Source of the DNA: Lasiosphaeris hirsuta
Taxonomy: Eukaryota; Ascomycota; Sordariomycetes; Sordariales; Lasiosphaeriaceae
Assembly (NCBI GenBank): GCA_030549175.1
Contig: JAUKUA010000008.1
Span: forward strand, 496,001 to 560,000
Direction of reading: 5' to 3'
DNA length: 64,000 nucleotides
Part shown: positions 50,964-63,529 of the stretch, one piece after another
Layout: every line of letters begins with the position of its first letter
Numbering within the stretch: position 1 is the stretch's first letter
Notes under the pieces: model-generated
Told to the model about the DNA's origin: nothing
Seen by the model: only the letters and a program-made list of their open reading frames with translations
The model's database searches: none
Made by a program: the position numbers and the translations under genes

Positions 50964-51395
50964 CCAGTATTAGTACTAACAGTTATAGCTCTAGTAACAT
51001 AGTGTTCACCGCTATACAGGTTCCCTTAAGTTCTTAGTACTTATGCCAGCTAAGGGTGGCTAATCCATTTGCTATTAGCCGGATATTGTTAAACACTTCC
51101 GTATAGGAGATACTCTTTTATAGTAGTGGTTCCCTTTATGACTCATGGAGACTTAGTAGGCCTAGCGACAACTACGTATTACCATGGAAGCTAAACTCTG
51201 GAGATTGTTAGGTTCTAGGTCTTCCAAAGGTAATTGTTTAATAAATAGAAGACTCGTCATTCAAAAGATACTGATAACTAAATTCGTCTTAGCCTTTAGT
51301 AATTATATAACTCTAAACGTGTTACGAAATATATCTAGCGTGTCTATGATAAATCTTAAGTCTTATTATAATACCTGACGTAGGTTAGTTACTAA
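50964..51395 (-). repeat. Diverged family-1/2 LTR fragment
   Basis: Matches the interior of reverse-oriented LTRs (compare 1795-2150). Shared blocks include AGTATTAGTACT, GTTCCCTTTATGACT and the TTAGGTTCTAGGTCTTC stretch. Neither LTR end is present. It marks the right edge of the gene island. Confidence 0.65.
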
Positions 51396-51715
51396 ATTAT
51401 TATCTACTAACGTATTTTATAAGTGAGTAGATTGCGTAAGCAGGCGGAACACTTTACCACTACAATTGAAGATTTCTTTGATATTGCAAATAGCACTATA
51501 ACATAGAATTTTTATTATACATAGTGGAGTGTAATTGTAACTTACTCTCTAAGTTGTAGAACACAATGTGAAATTAAGTATTTAGGCAGCTACAAAGCGC
51601 TACTCTATACTTTACGCGGTACTTAACTAGTGGCATAACGGAATTTTCCCTTGAGCAGATTCCATTGTTAACTCTTGGAATCTTGATAACTCGAAGAGTA
51701 AGTTATTGTACAAAG
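51396..51715. other. Unassigned AT-rich DNA
   Basis: No gene or repeat recognised between the LTR fragment and the first family-3 LTR. Confidence 0.4.
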
Positions 51716-51949
51716 TGCTACGGTCAAAAGGACGGCTTTGGTGAGCGGTATCTTAGTGGTCCTTCATATGAACACTGACATGACATATTGAAATGGTAGT
51801 ATAAATAATTATAAAGGATAGCCCGTTAGTAATCAGTCTAAAAGGCACGCTATCATTATATGGTAACATACCCCCTATGCTTAATTGAGTATAAGGACTA
51901 CATATAACAGACTAACCTATCTGAACTATTTATATTTTTCTACGTAACA
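51716..51949 (-). repeat. Family-3 LTR (3' LTR of 3H)
   Basis: 234 bp, TGCTACGG to CGTAACA on the plus strand. It belongs to the host copy 3H, which was split by 3F. Confidence 0.85.
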
Positions 51950-52302
51950 TGTGCCTGGGCTAACAGAAGAACGAAAAGGGCGTCTTCACTATCATCCTCC
52001 ACTCTCTTAAACTATAAGAAAAATACTAATTACTTCTAACCCTTTTTTATACTGCTACCATGCTTAGATCATCCCATTCTTTATGCTTGTATCCTTTTAG
52101 TCAATAGTATTGAAGAGTATCTTCCATTTAGTTGTCTTAGAAGGTAACTTCTTAGTAGTAAGCTTCTTATAACAGATACCCTTAGTAGGGGTTTCTTAAG
52201 TAAGAGAAAAGATTACTAACTTACTACGTATACTAACCTTAGAAGTATCAGTATCGAACAGGTTAGTAAGGGTACTACGCTTATTTTACTTCTTAGGTAA
52301 AG
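51950..52302 (-). pseudogene. ORF3 C-terminus of copy 3H
   Basis: Near-duplicate of 52537-52880 in 3F: the lysine-rich end of ORF3 and the 147-bp spacer to the LTR. It ends at TAAAG (52298-52302), the target duplication of 3F, and resumes at 61872. Confidence 0.8.
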
Positions 52303-52536
52303 TGCTACGGTCAAAAGGACCGCTTGTGTAAGTGTTACTTTGGTGGTCCTTCACATGAATACTGACATGACATATTGTATGGTAGTGTAAATAATTTGTA
52401 AAGGATGGCCTGTTAGCAATCAGTCTGGAGGGCGCGCTGCCATTATATGGTAGCGTACCCTCTGTACTCAATTGAGCGTAGGGACTACGTACAACGGACT
52501 AACCTATCTAGGCTATCTACATTTTTCTACGTAACA
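52303..52536 (-). repeat. 3' LTR of 3F
   Basis: 234 bp, TGCTACGG to CGTAACA. Contains a GCTGCCATTATATGGTAGC imperfect hairpin near 52437-52455. Confidence 0.9.
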
Positions 52537-52682
52537 TGTGCCCGGGGTAAAGAATAAAGAAAAGGACGTCCTCGCCATCGTCCTCCGCTCTCTTAAACTA
52601 TAAGAAAAGTACTAATTACCCCCAGCCCTTTCATATACCGTTACCATACTTAGATCACCCCATTCCTTACGCTTATACCTCT

Positions 52683-54290
52683 CTAGTCCATAGTGTCGAA
52701 GAGCGTCTTCCGCTTAGTCGTCTTGGGAGGCGACTTCTTAGCGGTAGACTTCTTACAACCGATACCTTTGGTAGGGGTCTCTTGAGTAGGAGAAAAAACT
52801 ACCGACTTACTACGTATACTAACCTTAGGAGTATCAGTGCCGAATAGGTCAGTAAGGGTACCGTGCTTGTTTTACTTAGGTAGAGTACCTATAGCTATGA
52901 TTTCACTTTGAGTATCCTTAGTAAGGTACTTACGTAAGGTGCCGAGGGTTATAATAGGTATAGGGATACTTAAACAAGTAGTTGAGGCGGCCGTGGGTTA
53001 TGTAGTTAATGGTTACTTAATAACTTTGTTAAGCTTTGTTAGGTCCTTCTAAAGATCTTAGACTTAGTTGTTAAGTACTTTAGTCTTTAGGCTGACCTTG
53101 TTTATACGGCCCGTTAAAGTATTAACTTATTCCTTAGTAACGTATTTATCGAGGTTATTTATCGTCATTTTCTTTATAGCCTAGAAAGCTTCGCGGACCT
53201 TATCGTAGCTCGGAAGCTTCTTAATCTTGTTCTTAAGGATATTGATCTTACCTTTAAGGTACTTCTAGAGATCGTATATGTTAGAAAGTATATTAGTTAT
53301 AGAAGATATATAGACTACTTTAGTCTTCTTAAGCTTTATAGTCTTATCGGTAAGTTAGTACTTAAGGTGTTAGAACTACGTATATTAGTGTTAGTTCGTA
53401 CCGGTAATAAGGATATTTACTTAGTCGGCCTAGGTATAAACTTATATAAGGTTAAGACGATTAAGATAGATAAGGACTAAAGATAGTTTCTCGTTTAAAG
53501 TAGCTATAGAGTAATAATAAATAGTTATAAGGATAGATATCTTTGAAGGTAAGTAGTTATTATTAATATCTTATTTATCGTATGTTACCTTAGCCTTGTT
53601 TAACAACTCCTTTAATTAATATATATATAGGTTGTTAGTTAAACCTTAGTTCTTAGTAGCTGACTTTAATTCTTTAGTAAAGATAACTTTGATTTCTTTA
53701 TTTATTATAAAGAGAAACTTTAAATCGTCGATCGTAAAGGTGGTACGTTTATAAGCTTTCTATTTACTTACTAACTTATTATAGTACTTAAACTCGAAGT
53801 AGGCTTTATAGTTTAGTGAGACCTTAGGTCCCTTATTACCGGTAGTAAGTCATTTAGTTCTTTATTTAGCTTGTTTCTAAAGTATCTTTATATCTTAATA
53901 ATAATATTTCTTAGGGATATGATATTTGACGGGTAAGCCGGTAAAAAGGTTAGGTAAGTTATTTAAGAAATCTAAGGTTATCTCTTTATCTTTGTTATTA
54001 AGCTTATCTTTTATAGTAAGGTTAAAGTTATTATCTTCTACGTACTTACTCTTGTTATTATTATAATTAAAATTATAGTTAGGTAAATCATTAGGCTTAG
54101 GCTTATCGTAGTTATCTTTACTATGTTTAGTAATAGTGGTGACACTCTCTTAGGCTTATTTAACATGTCTTAAGGTTTCTTCAGCTAGAATTTAGAGGTA
54201 TATAAGATCTAGATTCTTAGCTATTAGGCTGTCTTTAGGTATGTCTAGATTATTTAGTTTAGCTTAAGCTACCTTAAATTAACACTTCAT
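52683..54290 (-). pseudogene. Family-3 ORF3, extra frame between pol and 3' LTR
   Basis: A single minus-strand frame runs from an ATG at 54288-54290 to TAG at 52683-52685: 535 codons without a net frameshift, but with about 30 internal TAA/TAG/TGA, each one C-to-T step from CAA, CAG or CGA. The N-terminal part is Asn/Lys/Asp-rich. The middle has GNKGPKVSLNYKAYFEFKYY and TTFTIDDLKFLFIINKEIKV. The C-terminal half has coiled-coil character (KYLKGKINILKNKIKKLPSY and onward). The end is basic: GCKKSTAKKSPPKTTKRKTL, then FDTMD. There is no signal peptide or clear membrane segment, so it does not look like an envelope protein despite its env-like position. I recognise no family. A second copy is present in 3H. 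Confidence 0.6.
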
Positions 54291-54712
54291 TTTATAAATG
54301 TATTTTTATAAATAGTTAAATTTAGTTATCTTAGAGTATAAATAAACGTGATAGTAAGATATAAAGAAAGTATAAAGGTATAACTTCATAGCGGCAATAA
54401 GGGTAGTAATGATTATAAGAAAGAAAAACGTGAAAATTTTATAAGAGAGATTTTTTAGTTAGTGGCCTAGCCTAGTAAGTTAGGACCTTATGATAAGGAA
54501 AATTGATAGAGGAAAAATAACGTTATAATAAGACTTCTATCTGATTATTTAGTTTTTTTTAGCTCATAATAAGAAGGTGCTTATGTAGCTAAGTAAGGTT
54601 AATAAAGGAAAGTAAAAAAAAGAAAAGATCTGATGTTATGGCTAAAATATTTCCTTGCCTTATTAAGAAAGTTATTCGTCCTTAAAAATATTCTTTATTT
54701 GGCGGTTTGGTA
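54291..54712. other. Spacer between pol and ORF3 of 3F
   Basis: About 420 bp without a coding frame on the minus strand, separating the pol stop (54713-54715) from the ORF3 start. It could hold a promoter or splice signals for ORF3; none was recognised. Confidence 0.4.
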
Positions 54713-57700
54713 CTATAGAAGCTTAACTACTATTTCTATGGTAGAGATAATATTAACCTTAACGTACTTAACGGCCTTAATATCCTTCTTCTTACACTCC
54801 TTATCTTAGTCGATAAGGTTTCTTACTTCGTAACTTATGACAGTATCTCTCGTATTTAGTAATAAGTTTACTCTTAGTTCCTATATATCGTCCTTAACTT
54901 CGTAATTCTTTTAACAGACAAGATATTTAATACTTAGGTTCTTCTTCTTCTAACTTACTTTACTACTGACGATATAGTTGAGCTTCTATTCTTTTTATTT
55001 ATTAATCTTAATGGCTAGTAATACTTATTACTTTCGGTTAAAAAGATCCTTATCTTATTAAGGACGGTATAGTTATATAACTAAGACGATTAGATATACT
55101 CTCTATAATATCAGAAAGTTAAGTTTATAAGTTAGATTATTTATCTTTATCTTATTAATGATCTTAAACGGGCTTACTCTTTAAGGTAATTATTTCCTTT
55201 TTAACTTACTAGATAGATAGTAACCTTTATAAAGATGTAGATAAATAGTATCTTTGATTTTAAAAGTCTTAGGTATATACTTATTGTCATAGCGGAGTTT
55301 TATTATTACGCTAGTGATATTAAGAAGCTAAATTACTTCCTTTTAGTAATATTTCCTAAGAACCTCCGCTACCTCAGTACCTACTTTTATATCTTCTTTT
55401 ATAGTCAAAATATCTACTAGGGACCTTAGCTAGAATCTAAGAACTAGTTCGTTAAGTAATTTACTAATCGTAATAGTTAACGTGTTATTAATATTAAACT
55501 AAAGTGATAGTAATATATTAACCTATGGAACCTCTCCGTCTATTATAAAGATATAAAAACGAATAATAATCTTAATTATCTAGTTCGTTCTCTTTGATTA
55601 GCTATCAGTTTATAAATAGTAAGTGGTAGAAAAGAGTAGTTTAATATCGTAGATATTAAAAATCTCTTTCTATAATACCGAGATAAACTTTAAGTCTTTA
55701 TTACTAATAATTATTATCGGTAGTCCCTAGTTATATATAAATAATAATCTCGTTAATATCTTTATCTAATCTTTAACTATATAGGTATAATATTCCGTTA
55801 GTAAGAATGTTTTTTTAGAAAACTTATACGTAATTATATAAAGTGTATTAAATATATTATAGCCTTTAAGGTACTATATCGTTCTGGCTAATAGGACTAT
55901 AAGTAGGCTGACAATGAAATCTATCATAATAGTATAGAATGGCTATGAGATTGTATAGATAAGTATTATTTTTCCGTTCATAAGCTACCTATCGGTCTAG
56001 TTTTAACGGTAGGTTTTATAGAACTAGATAAAATGTTTCGCTTTTTATATCTTATTAGTAAAGTATATATTTTAGAAACTATCTATTATCTTATAGAAAC
56101 CGAAATAATACGATTTATTATAAACTATCTTAAGTATTATCTTAACGTATATTCTTAGGATATAGAAGCGACGATTTTTATCGTGATTAACGTAATATAG
56201 TAACTTATTCTTAATCTTAAATAGTCTTATTAGGAGTTATAGGTATCTCTTAGGTACTTTAGTATGTTTTACCTGTTATAGTACGATAGGTTTTTTTATC
56301 TTAGCGTTGATATTAGCTATTAACTTGTTATATTTCGTATTGTTTTTATAACTCTTACATAGGATAGTTCTAAACGAGTTGTTAATAACGGACTTAGTAC
56401 TTACTTAAGTAACTATAACAGATATCTCGTTTCTTACGTTCTATACTATAGCTTAGATATTATTAAGCTTATTAGATTTATCTACCTTAAGTTTCTTAAA
56501 GTTTTATTTAAACGTTAGAAGTTACGAGAGTATATTAGGAACGATATTAAGAATGTCTAAGATATAAAAAATGTTAATCTCGAACTAGGAAAGTTAGTTT
56601 ATTACATTCATAAGCTTAAGGTTAATCTTATTTAAGTTTATTATTACTAAAGATATATACTTAATGATACCTTTAGTAAGAGTATAATTTGTTAGGATAT
56701 TTAGATAATATTAATTTGACTAAACTATCTTTCTAAGCTTCTTAACTACTTATATAACTACTATAACCTCTACTTCTATAGATTTATATTTCTACTCAGT
56801 CACAGTAGTTACTTTTGATAAGAACATAATCGGTAGAACCCTCTCTACTATGAGGTCGTATCTTAGGATTACTTTCCTATCTTAGTTATCCTTAAGTTAG
56901 AAAACGAAGAGGCTAAAAGCTTCTTTATAAGTATCGACTTTAAAAAATAATAACTTCATTTTAATGTAATAGTAAGTTATAAATTATATATATAAGTATT
57001 CTTATAATAGGCGGAAAGATTCCTATTTATCTTTTAAAGGTTAAAAACGTATTTTCGATATGTAGGCCTTTCTTACGTTCTTTATACTTCTATTTATAAT
57101 CTTTCCTTTCTTATAACATAATACTAATAATGTCGTCTTTTTCTTTTATAACGGTCTAGCTTTAATATTATACTAGGTAATCTTATGTCGTAGCTATCTA
57201 GCTATCTCTAGATAGATCTTAAGTATATCTAATGTATTTAGGAACTTTATCTTTTAGAAAGTTACAATTCGATTATCCGTTTTTACGACTTCTTCTCTAT
57301 TAATAATATATCTTAGGAGTTAGATCGTTAGATAAGCCACGAATAACTTATTAATATTAATATATATTCTAACGTCCTCTAAGAGCTTAAGTACTTTACT
57401 TATATACTTATAGTACTTATCTTCTATAGTATTAAAGACGATAATATTATTGATATATATCTATATAAAATCTTAACTATTATGAAATAGGCGGTTTATG
57501 AAACGTTAGATGAAAGTAGGTAAGTTCTTAAATCCCATGAGTATTATATTTGATCACTTAAGCTCTCTTTCTGTAACGATGACTATATAATTATAATATT
57601 TGTTATAAACTAGTAACTAATAGAAGAAACCGGAGATATTTATTATAGAGAAAATCTTTTTTTCTTATATTATAAGGATTATGTCGTCTTAGTCTATAAG

Positions 57701-59500
57701 TAGGTAAACAACTAATATCGTAACCTTATTTAAGGTACATAAGTTAATAATAAGATAGTCTTTCTTTATTCCGTTAACTGTTTTTTATATTACGAAGGTA
57801 GGATATATAATAGAGATTAGTTTGTTAAGAAAGGTTAGCTTTCCGGCCGTATATATAATATCAAGTTTCTATATAACGAAAATACGATCTTTTACTTCCT
57901 AAAGATATAACTTTGTTAGCTTGATTTAGTTTTATTATTCCTTAACAAAGTCAATTCTTATTTTACTCTTATCGGACATAGATACGATATCTCTATCATA
58001 AAATATGTTATACTTATCTAGGAAGTCCTTGATTCTTTCTATGAAAGCTTCGTTTATTTTATAAATACTTATTTTAACCTTACTTTTAATAGTAGGAAAT
58101 TCAGCTAGCTTCTCGACTTTATATAATAGTATATAATATCTTATCCTTAGAAAGAGTAACTATAAGATATCGATAATCTCTGTCTTATTACTTACTTAAC
58201 CGTTTAAAATATAAACGAAAATATCTTCTATTTTACTCTCAAGTTAGTAGATTTTATTAAAGATAATTAAATAACATTTTTCTATATTAACGTTATTAAG
58301 CTCTATGTAATATCTCGTAGAGGAGGCTTATGTAATCTTCGTTCTTATGTTTATGTTATAACTTGTTAAATTAAATACGAACGTTTACTCTACTCCGGGC
58401 TATTCTTAAACTTTTTTAATCTTTTAACCTCTCTTAATGATTATTAGCTTGGATGTCTAGTTATGGAAGTATATTATATAAGATATTAAGTAGTTGATGT
58501 TATTATCTTAGATACCTTTCTATATTAATATAAGATAAAAAGTCTGTGGCCTATCATAAATATATGTCTTCTTAGGTAATAGCTTTGGTAGATCGTATAT
58601 CTTAGTCTTAATAAAACCTTTCTCTTCGGATATAAAAATAATACTTTAGAAAGTAGTAACCTTATGTATAATCTCTCGGTGAGGTTTAGTAACTAGGTCT
58701 ACTTTTGTCCTTATGTTTTTAACAGATCGGAAAGTAATATTGTTTCTTAAGAAGTCGATAGTTACGCTATTATCATTTATAAAGGTAATACCGATTAACA
58801 TATATAGCCTTAACTCGTTAATAATATCGGCTTTTATATAAAAGTAAGTGTTAATACTAGTTTACTATGTTATACCGGGAATGTAAAAATCGAACTTAGC
58901 TTACTTATCGATGTAAGTTCTTAAGTTAACTCCCTTGATAAAACGGGATTCCTATAGTACCTAGTATAAATGACGTACTTATTTCTAAATTTACTTTTTA
59001 TTGACGAGGTTAGTTAAGTTACCAGTATTAAAGTAGACGTATATAGGTTTATCGTTTAAGTCTACTTTGATATTAATTTAAAGATAAGACTTCTTTAGGT
59101 ATTAAGAGCCTATAGGACGAAGTAGTAAGTTTACTTTAATAACTTATCCTTCCTTAAGAATAACGTAAGTTCCTTTATCACTTAAGTTATTACTACTTTA
59201 ATCCTTTATCGAGTAACTTTCTTAGGTTATGATAAATTCTTTATCTTCTTCTTTCGTATCTTCTATAGATACTTATTTAAAACGAACCTTTTTCACGTCG
59301 TTTTTACTTATTCTTACGTTTCTATTGTCCTTTAACTTCTTAAAGCTCTCTAGCTCTTCTTTTAAATAGGTAAGTTACCTCGGAGTCACGGGCTTTATAA
59401 GGGACCTTTACTTTTTAAAGATTACGGGCTTTATAGGAGGTATGAGAGACATGGGCTCTTTTAGGAACTTAGGTTTTTAACATATGATTAAACCTTCTTT
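54713..59500 (-). pseudogene. pol remnant of 3F (RT, RNase H, integrase)
   Basis: The RT active-site box reads YINN at 57446-57457 within IYINNIIVFNTIEDKY, so both catalytic aspartates of Y(V/I)DD have become Asn by G-to-A. Downstream, FVAYLTI...LLRYIIN and the FLNTLDILKIYLEIA pattern fit the RT end and connection of Ty3-like elements. The integrase zinc-domain to core region lies at about 55870-56170, with a DFIVSLLIVL block at about 55905-55935 and FYTIM just before it. RT preceding integrase excludes Ty1/Copia order. The frame ends near TAG at 54713. The protease and the exact start are not resolved. Confidence 0.65.
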
Positions 59501-61632
59501 TAGCTTCTACGGTTATTTAATATATTTCGTCTGGATATGTCGTCATAGCTTATTTCTATAGTCGAATATTTCCGTATAACTTAAACATTTATACTTTTTT
59601 TTATTAGGTATCTTATACTAAGTAAGGTTACCTAGTACTATGGAGGAACGAAGGAAAGTTAAATAAAAAGAAGATATTGTAATATTAAAAAAAGTAATAA
59701 TATCCTTTTCCGATTCTTCTTTATTAATAAAGTAATATCTTTCGGCCTCAAGTTATTTATATTGTTATTAGGTATTAGTACTTTTTTTATAAATAAACTT
59801 ATCGTTAATATAAGTAAAAGTATTATTGTCATAAGGTTAGTATTAGTTATAATATTACCATCTCTAGAATACTCAATCTGGTTAAAAACCTTTAGATACT
59901 CGGTTATTAAATCCTTAGTATAGGTATATGTTACGGCTACGTTCGTTTATGTTACTAGAGTACGAATATCCTTACTGTCTACTTCTTTAGTTACCGGAGA
60001 ATAATCCTTTATTATTAAAGTACCTTCGATTATCGTTATTACCTTACTAAGTAACTTATCTTTCTTAATCGTTAACTTAACCTCGTTTTCTATCTTTACT
60101 AACTTAGTTAATATTATTATCGTTATAAGTTACGGTATTATCATTATATAATACTGTCTTAATTACTCTTATGACCGTTCTTTTAATAACTAATATATTA
60201 TGAGATGTTAATACCTTTTCTTTAATCTTATCAAAGTAATTATAAAGTATATCTTTAGCGGTTAGTTAAATATAGAACTAATATAATTTCTCGTATAGGT
60301 TATTATATAACTTAGTAAGTAATTAAAAATCTTCCTTATCTCTTTATACTCTTATATACTTAAAATAATCTATTATATATATATAAACTTACTTATAGGT
60401 TAACTAAATTATTATCTTATATCTACTAACTTTAGTCTAAACTATTAAAGAATAATTATAACTTAGTTAAAGATACTTAGTCTTATATACTTCTTATCCT
60501 TAGTTAATAATTAAAGTTTATACTATTAAAAGGTTAATTTCCTAAATAATAAAAACAGTTCTTTATAAAAAGTATTATATCTATCTAGATTTAAGGCCGC
60601 TTCCTTAACACGTATAGTCTAAAGATAAATATTACGGTAACAAAGCTACTTATTATTATAAAACAGTTAGATCTTACTATCTTTCTCCGGTAGTATATCT
60701 AATTAGAGGAGACCGATATAATAGATCTATTAGTTAAAGCCTCTCGTCGTTAACGAAATACTCATTTAAGCCATAGGATCAGTCACCGACGTACTAATCC
60801 TTATAAGGATAATCGTAAGATATGTCTATATAACCTATATTATCTACGTAAGTTACTCCTCGATTATTAATTACCTCGGAGGTAGAAATGGAGGTAGACC
60901 AGGGGATTATTTATCAACGTGATCCTTAAGCGGATCTAGGTCTTATCTCGGCATATGGTCTTTTGCCATTTTACTTAGTATTACGGGTAAGAATCCTTTA
61001 TCTTACGATATAATATCGGACTTCCCTAGTATAGTATCTTATCTGGCTACTAGTATCACGTTACTTAGTAATAGGATAGTTAACATGTCTCTGAGTGTTG
61101 GGTCTGTGGGCGGTGGTATTGTCAAGGTCTGTTAGGTACCCCTTGGTTCTGGCGTTTCTGCCGTTCTCGAGTACTTTGGTACTAGATAGAGGCCTTTCTG
61201 TACTTCTTAAAGGTAGTTATCGACCAGAGTTTTAAAGTGTACTTTCAGAATATAGTTATTAACGTTCTAGGCGTTTAGATAGTTATTTTGAATGGGGCTT
61301 CTTAAGTGGGTAAATGTTCCGTTGGTGAGAAAAATTAGGCTTACTAACGCCACGAGTGCTTACTTACAATCCGGCTTTACGCTAGTCTACCACTTGACTC
61401 TCGGATTCTTAGAGATGTAGTCGAACACCTGTTAGGCTTCGTGGAGCTTAACAATGTATATCCGCTTGTCTTGTTGTTTTAACAACAGGTTGCCGACTTA
61501 GTTAAGAGCCTTCGTGCTGTTAACACACGCGTTGTCGTTGTCTTTATTACAACGTGGTATAAGCTAGTGTTGGTCCTGGAGGCGTCAAATTAACTGATGA
61601 GGTCTATCCGATTCAATGGTAGGGACACTACT
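59501..61632 (-). pseudogene. Family-3 ORF1 (gag-like) of 3F and gag-pol junction
   Basis: On the minus strand from about 61560 to 60900 a single frame reads protein-like between RIP-type stops, for example LLLKQQDKRIYIVKLHEA, FDYISKNPRVKW, and a PPPTDPTLRDMLTILLLS stretch. Its place between 5' LTR and pol argues for a structural protein. No zinc knuckle was found, and the part from 60100 to 59500 is too degraded to assign. Confidence 0.5.
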
Positions 61633-61866
61633 TGCTACGGTCAAAAGGACCGCTTGTGTAAGCGTTACTTTGGTGGTCCTTCACATAAACACTGACATGA
61701 CATATTGTATGGTAGTGTAAATAATTTGTAAAGGATAGCCCGTTGGCAATCAGTCTAGAGGACGTGCTGCCATTATATGGCAGCGCACCCCCTGTACTCA
61801 ATTGAGCGTAGGGACTGCGTACAACGGACTAACCTATCTAAGCTATCTACATTTTTCCACGTAACA
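61633..61866 (-). repeat. 5' LTR of 3F
   Basis: 234 bp, TGCTACGG to CGTAACA, the same ends as the 3' LTR. Confidence 0.9.
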
Positions 61867-62963
61867 TAAAGTACCTATAGTTATAATTTTGCTTTAGATA
61901 TCTTTAGTAAGGCGTTTATGTAAGGTACCAAGGATCATAATAGGTATAGAGATATTTAAATAAGTAGTTGAGGTAGCCATAAGTCATGTAGCTAATAGTT
62001 ACTTAATAGCCTTGTTAAGCTTTGTCAAGTCATTTTAAAAATCTTAAACTTGGTTATTAAGTATTTTAGTTTTCGGGCTAACCTTGTTTATATGGCTGGT
62101 TAAAATGTTAACCTACTTCTTAGTAATGTATTTATCAAGGTTATTTATCGTTATTTTCTTTCTAACTTAGAAGCTCCTTAATTTTATTCTTAAGGACATT
62201 GATCTTATCTTTAAGATATTTTTAAAGAATATATATGTCAATAAGTACACTAACTATAGAAGATATAAAAACTACTTTAACTTCTTTAAGCTCTATAGTC
62301 TTATTAATGAGCTAGTACATAACATATTAAAACTACATATACTAGTACTAGTTTATACCAGTAATAAGAACGTTTTTTAATCGGCTTAGATATAAACTTA
62401 TATAAGGTTAAGGTAATTAAAATAAATAAGGGCTAAAGATAACTTCTCGTTTAAAATAGCTATGAGATAATAGTAAATAATCGTAAGAATAAATATCTTC
62501 AAAGGTAAGTTATTATTATTAACATCTTACGTATTATATGTTACCTTGGCCTTATTTAACAGCTTCTTCAACTAGTATATATACAGATTATTAACTGAAT
62601 CTTAGTTTTTTGTAGCTGACTTTAATTTTTAAATAAAGATATTCTTAATTTCTTCATTTACTATGAAGAAAAGTTTTAGATCGTTATTTATAATGGTAAT
62701 ATATTTATAAGCTTCTTATGTATTTATTAACTTATTATAATACTTAAACTTAAAGCAAGCTTTATAGTTTAATAAGACCTTAAGCTTCTTACCACCGGTA
62801 ATAAGTTACTTAGTTCTTTATTTAACTTATTTTTAAAGTACTTTTATACCTTAGTAGTAATACTTCTTAAGGGTATGATATTTAATGGATAAGCTAGTAA
62901 AAAAGCTGAGTAAATTATATAAGAGATTTAATGTTATTTCTTTATCCTTATTATCAAGCTTAC
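61867..62963 (-). pseudogene. ORF3 main part of copy 3H
   Basis: Collinear with about 52881-53990 of 3F. With 51950-52302 it rebuilds one continuous ORF3 once 3F and one TAAAG are removed. More heavily mutated than 3F. Cut off on the right by a family-3 LTR in the opposite orientation. Confidence 0.75.
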
Positions 62964-63197
62964 CATTACATAAAAAAATGTAGATAGCTCAGATAGGTTA
63001 GTCCGTTGTGCGCAGTCCCTGCGCTCAATTGAGCACAGGGGGTGCGCTACCATTATATGGCAGCGCGCCCCCTAGACTAATTGCCAACGGGCTATCCTTT
63101 ACAATTATTTACACCACCATTACAATATGTCATGTCAGTGTTCATGTGAAGGACCACCAATATAACGCCCACCAAAGCGGTTCTTTTGACCGTAGCA
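62964..63197 (+). repeat. Family-3 LTR, plus orientation
   Basis: About 234 bp from CATTACATAAAAAAATG (mutated TGTTACGTAGAAAAATG) to CCGTAGCA. Flanks CTTAC and GTGTT do not match, so this is not a simple solo insertion. It contains the hairpin GCGCTACCATTATATGGCAGCGC. The bases after it weakly resemble the region after the 5' LTR of 3F and could be the start of another, truncated copy. Confidence 0.75.
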
Positions 63198-63529
63198 GTG
63201 TTAGGGAGATACTGGAAGATAGTCTATACCTAGTTAATAACTGGTTTAACAGCTTTATCTTTGTTTTAAACAAGCTAATAAGCTAAAACATAGAAGCTTA
63301 CTATCACACCGAATATAGAACTAAATGTAATATCACAAAGTTGAAAGGGTAGGCTATCTATGTTAAATATACTTATAATAAGAAAATGTAGTAATATAAG
63401 TATGGCAAAGTAAGTAGACTACCGAACTTTGACTATAACTTTAAAGTTATTAAACTTCATTTATATTCTAAGCTTTAGTATAAGAGATAGTAATTAGTAA
63501 AATCTAGTTAACTATCTTATTGATTATAT
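63198..63529. other. Unassigned AT-rich DNA
   Basis: First 90 bp perhaps a diverged family-3 leader; the rest shows no gene or known repeat. Confidence 0.35.

Larger units (their letters stand above)
52303..61866 (-). mobile_element. Full-length family-3 Ty3-like element 3F, minus strand
   Basis: 9564 bp between 234-bp LTRs (52303-52536 and 61633-61866) with perfect target duplication TAAAG (52298-52302 and 61867-61871). Gene order on the minus strand: ORF1 (gag-like), pol with RT before integrase (Ty3/Gypsy order), then a separate ORF3. It is inserted in the ORF3 of another family-3 copy, 3H, whose two halves match across the junction. Confidence 0.92.

Noticed and set aside
52303..61866. 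Ty1/Copia assignment for family 3, suggested by its short LTRs.
   Set aside because: RT lies upstream of integrase on the coding strand, which is the Ty3/Gypsy order.
62959..63202. Solo insertion of the plus-oriented family-3 LTR.
   Set aside because: Flanking pentamers CTTAC and GTGTT do not match, so a truncated copy or rearrangement is more likely.
63008..63286. 92-codon open frame at the right end.
   Set aside because: It lies across a family-3 LTR and its flank. The same LTR sequence elsewhere is not open and no domain is visible.
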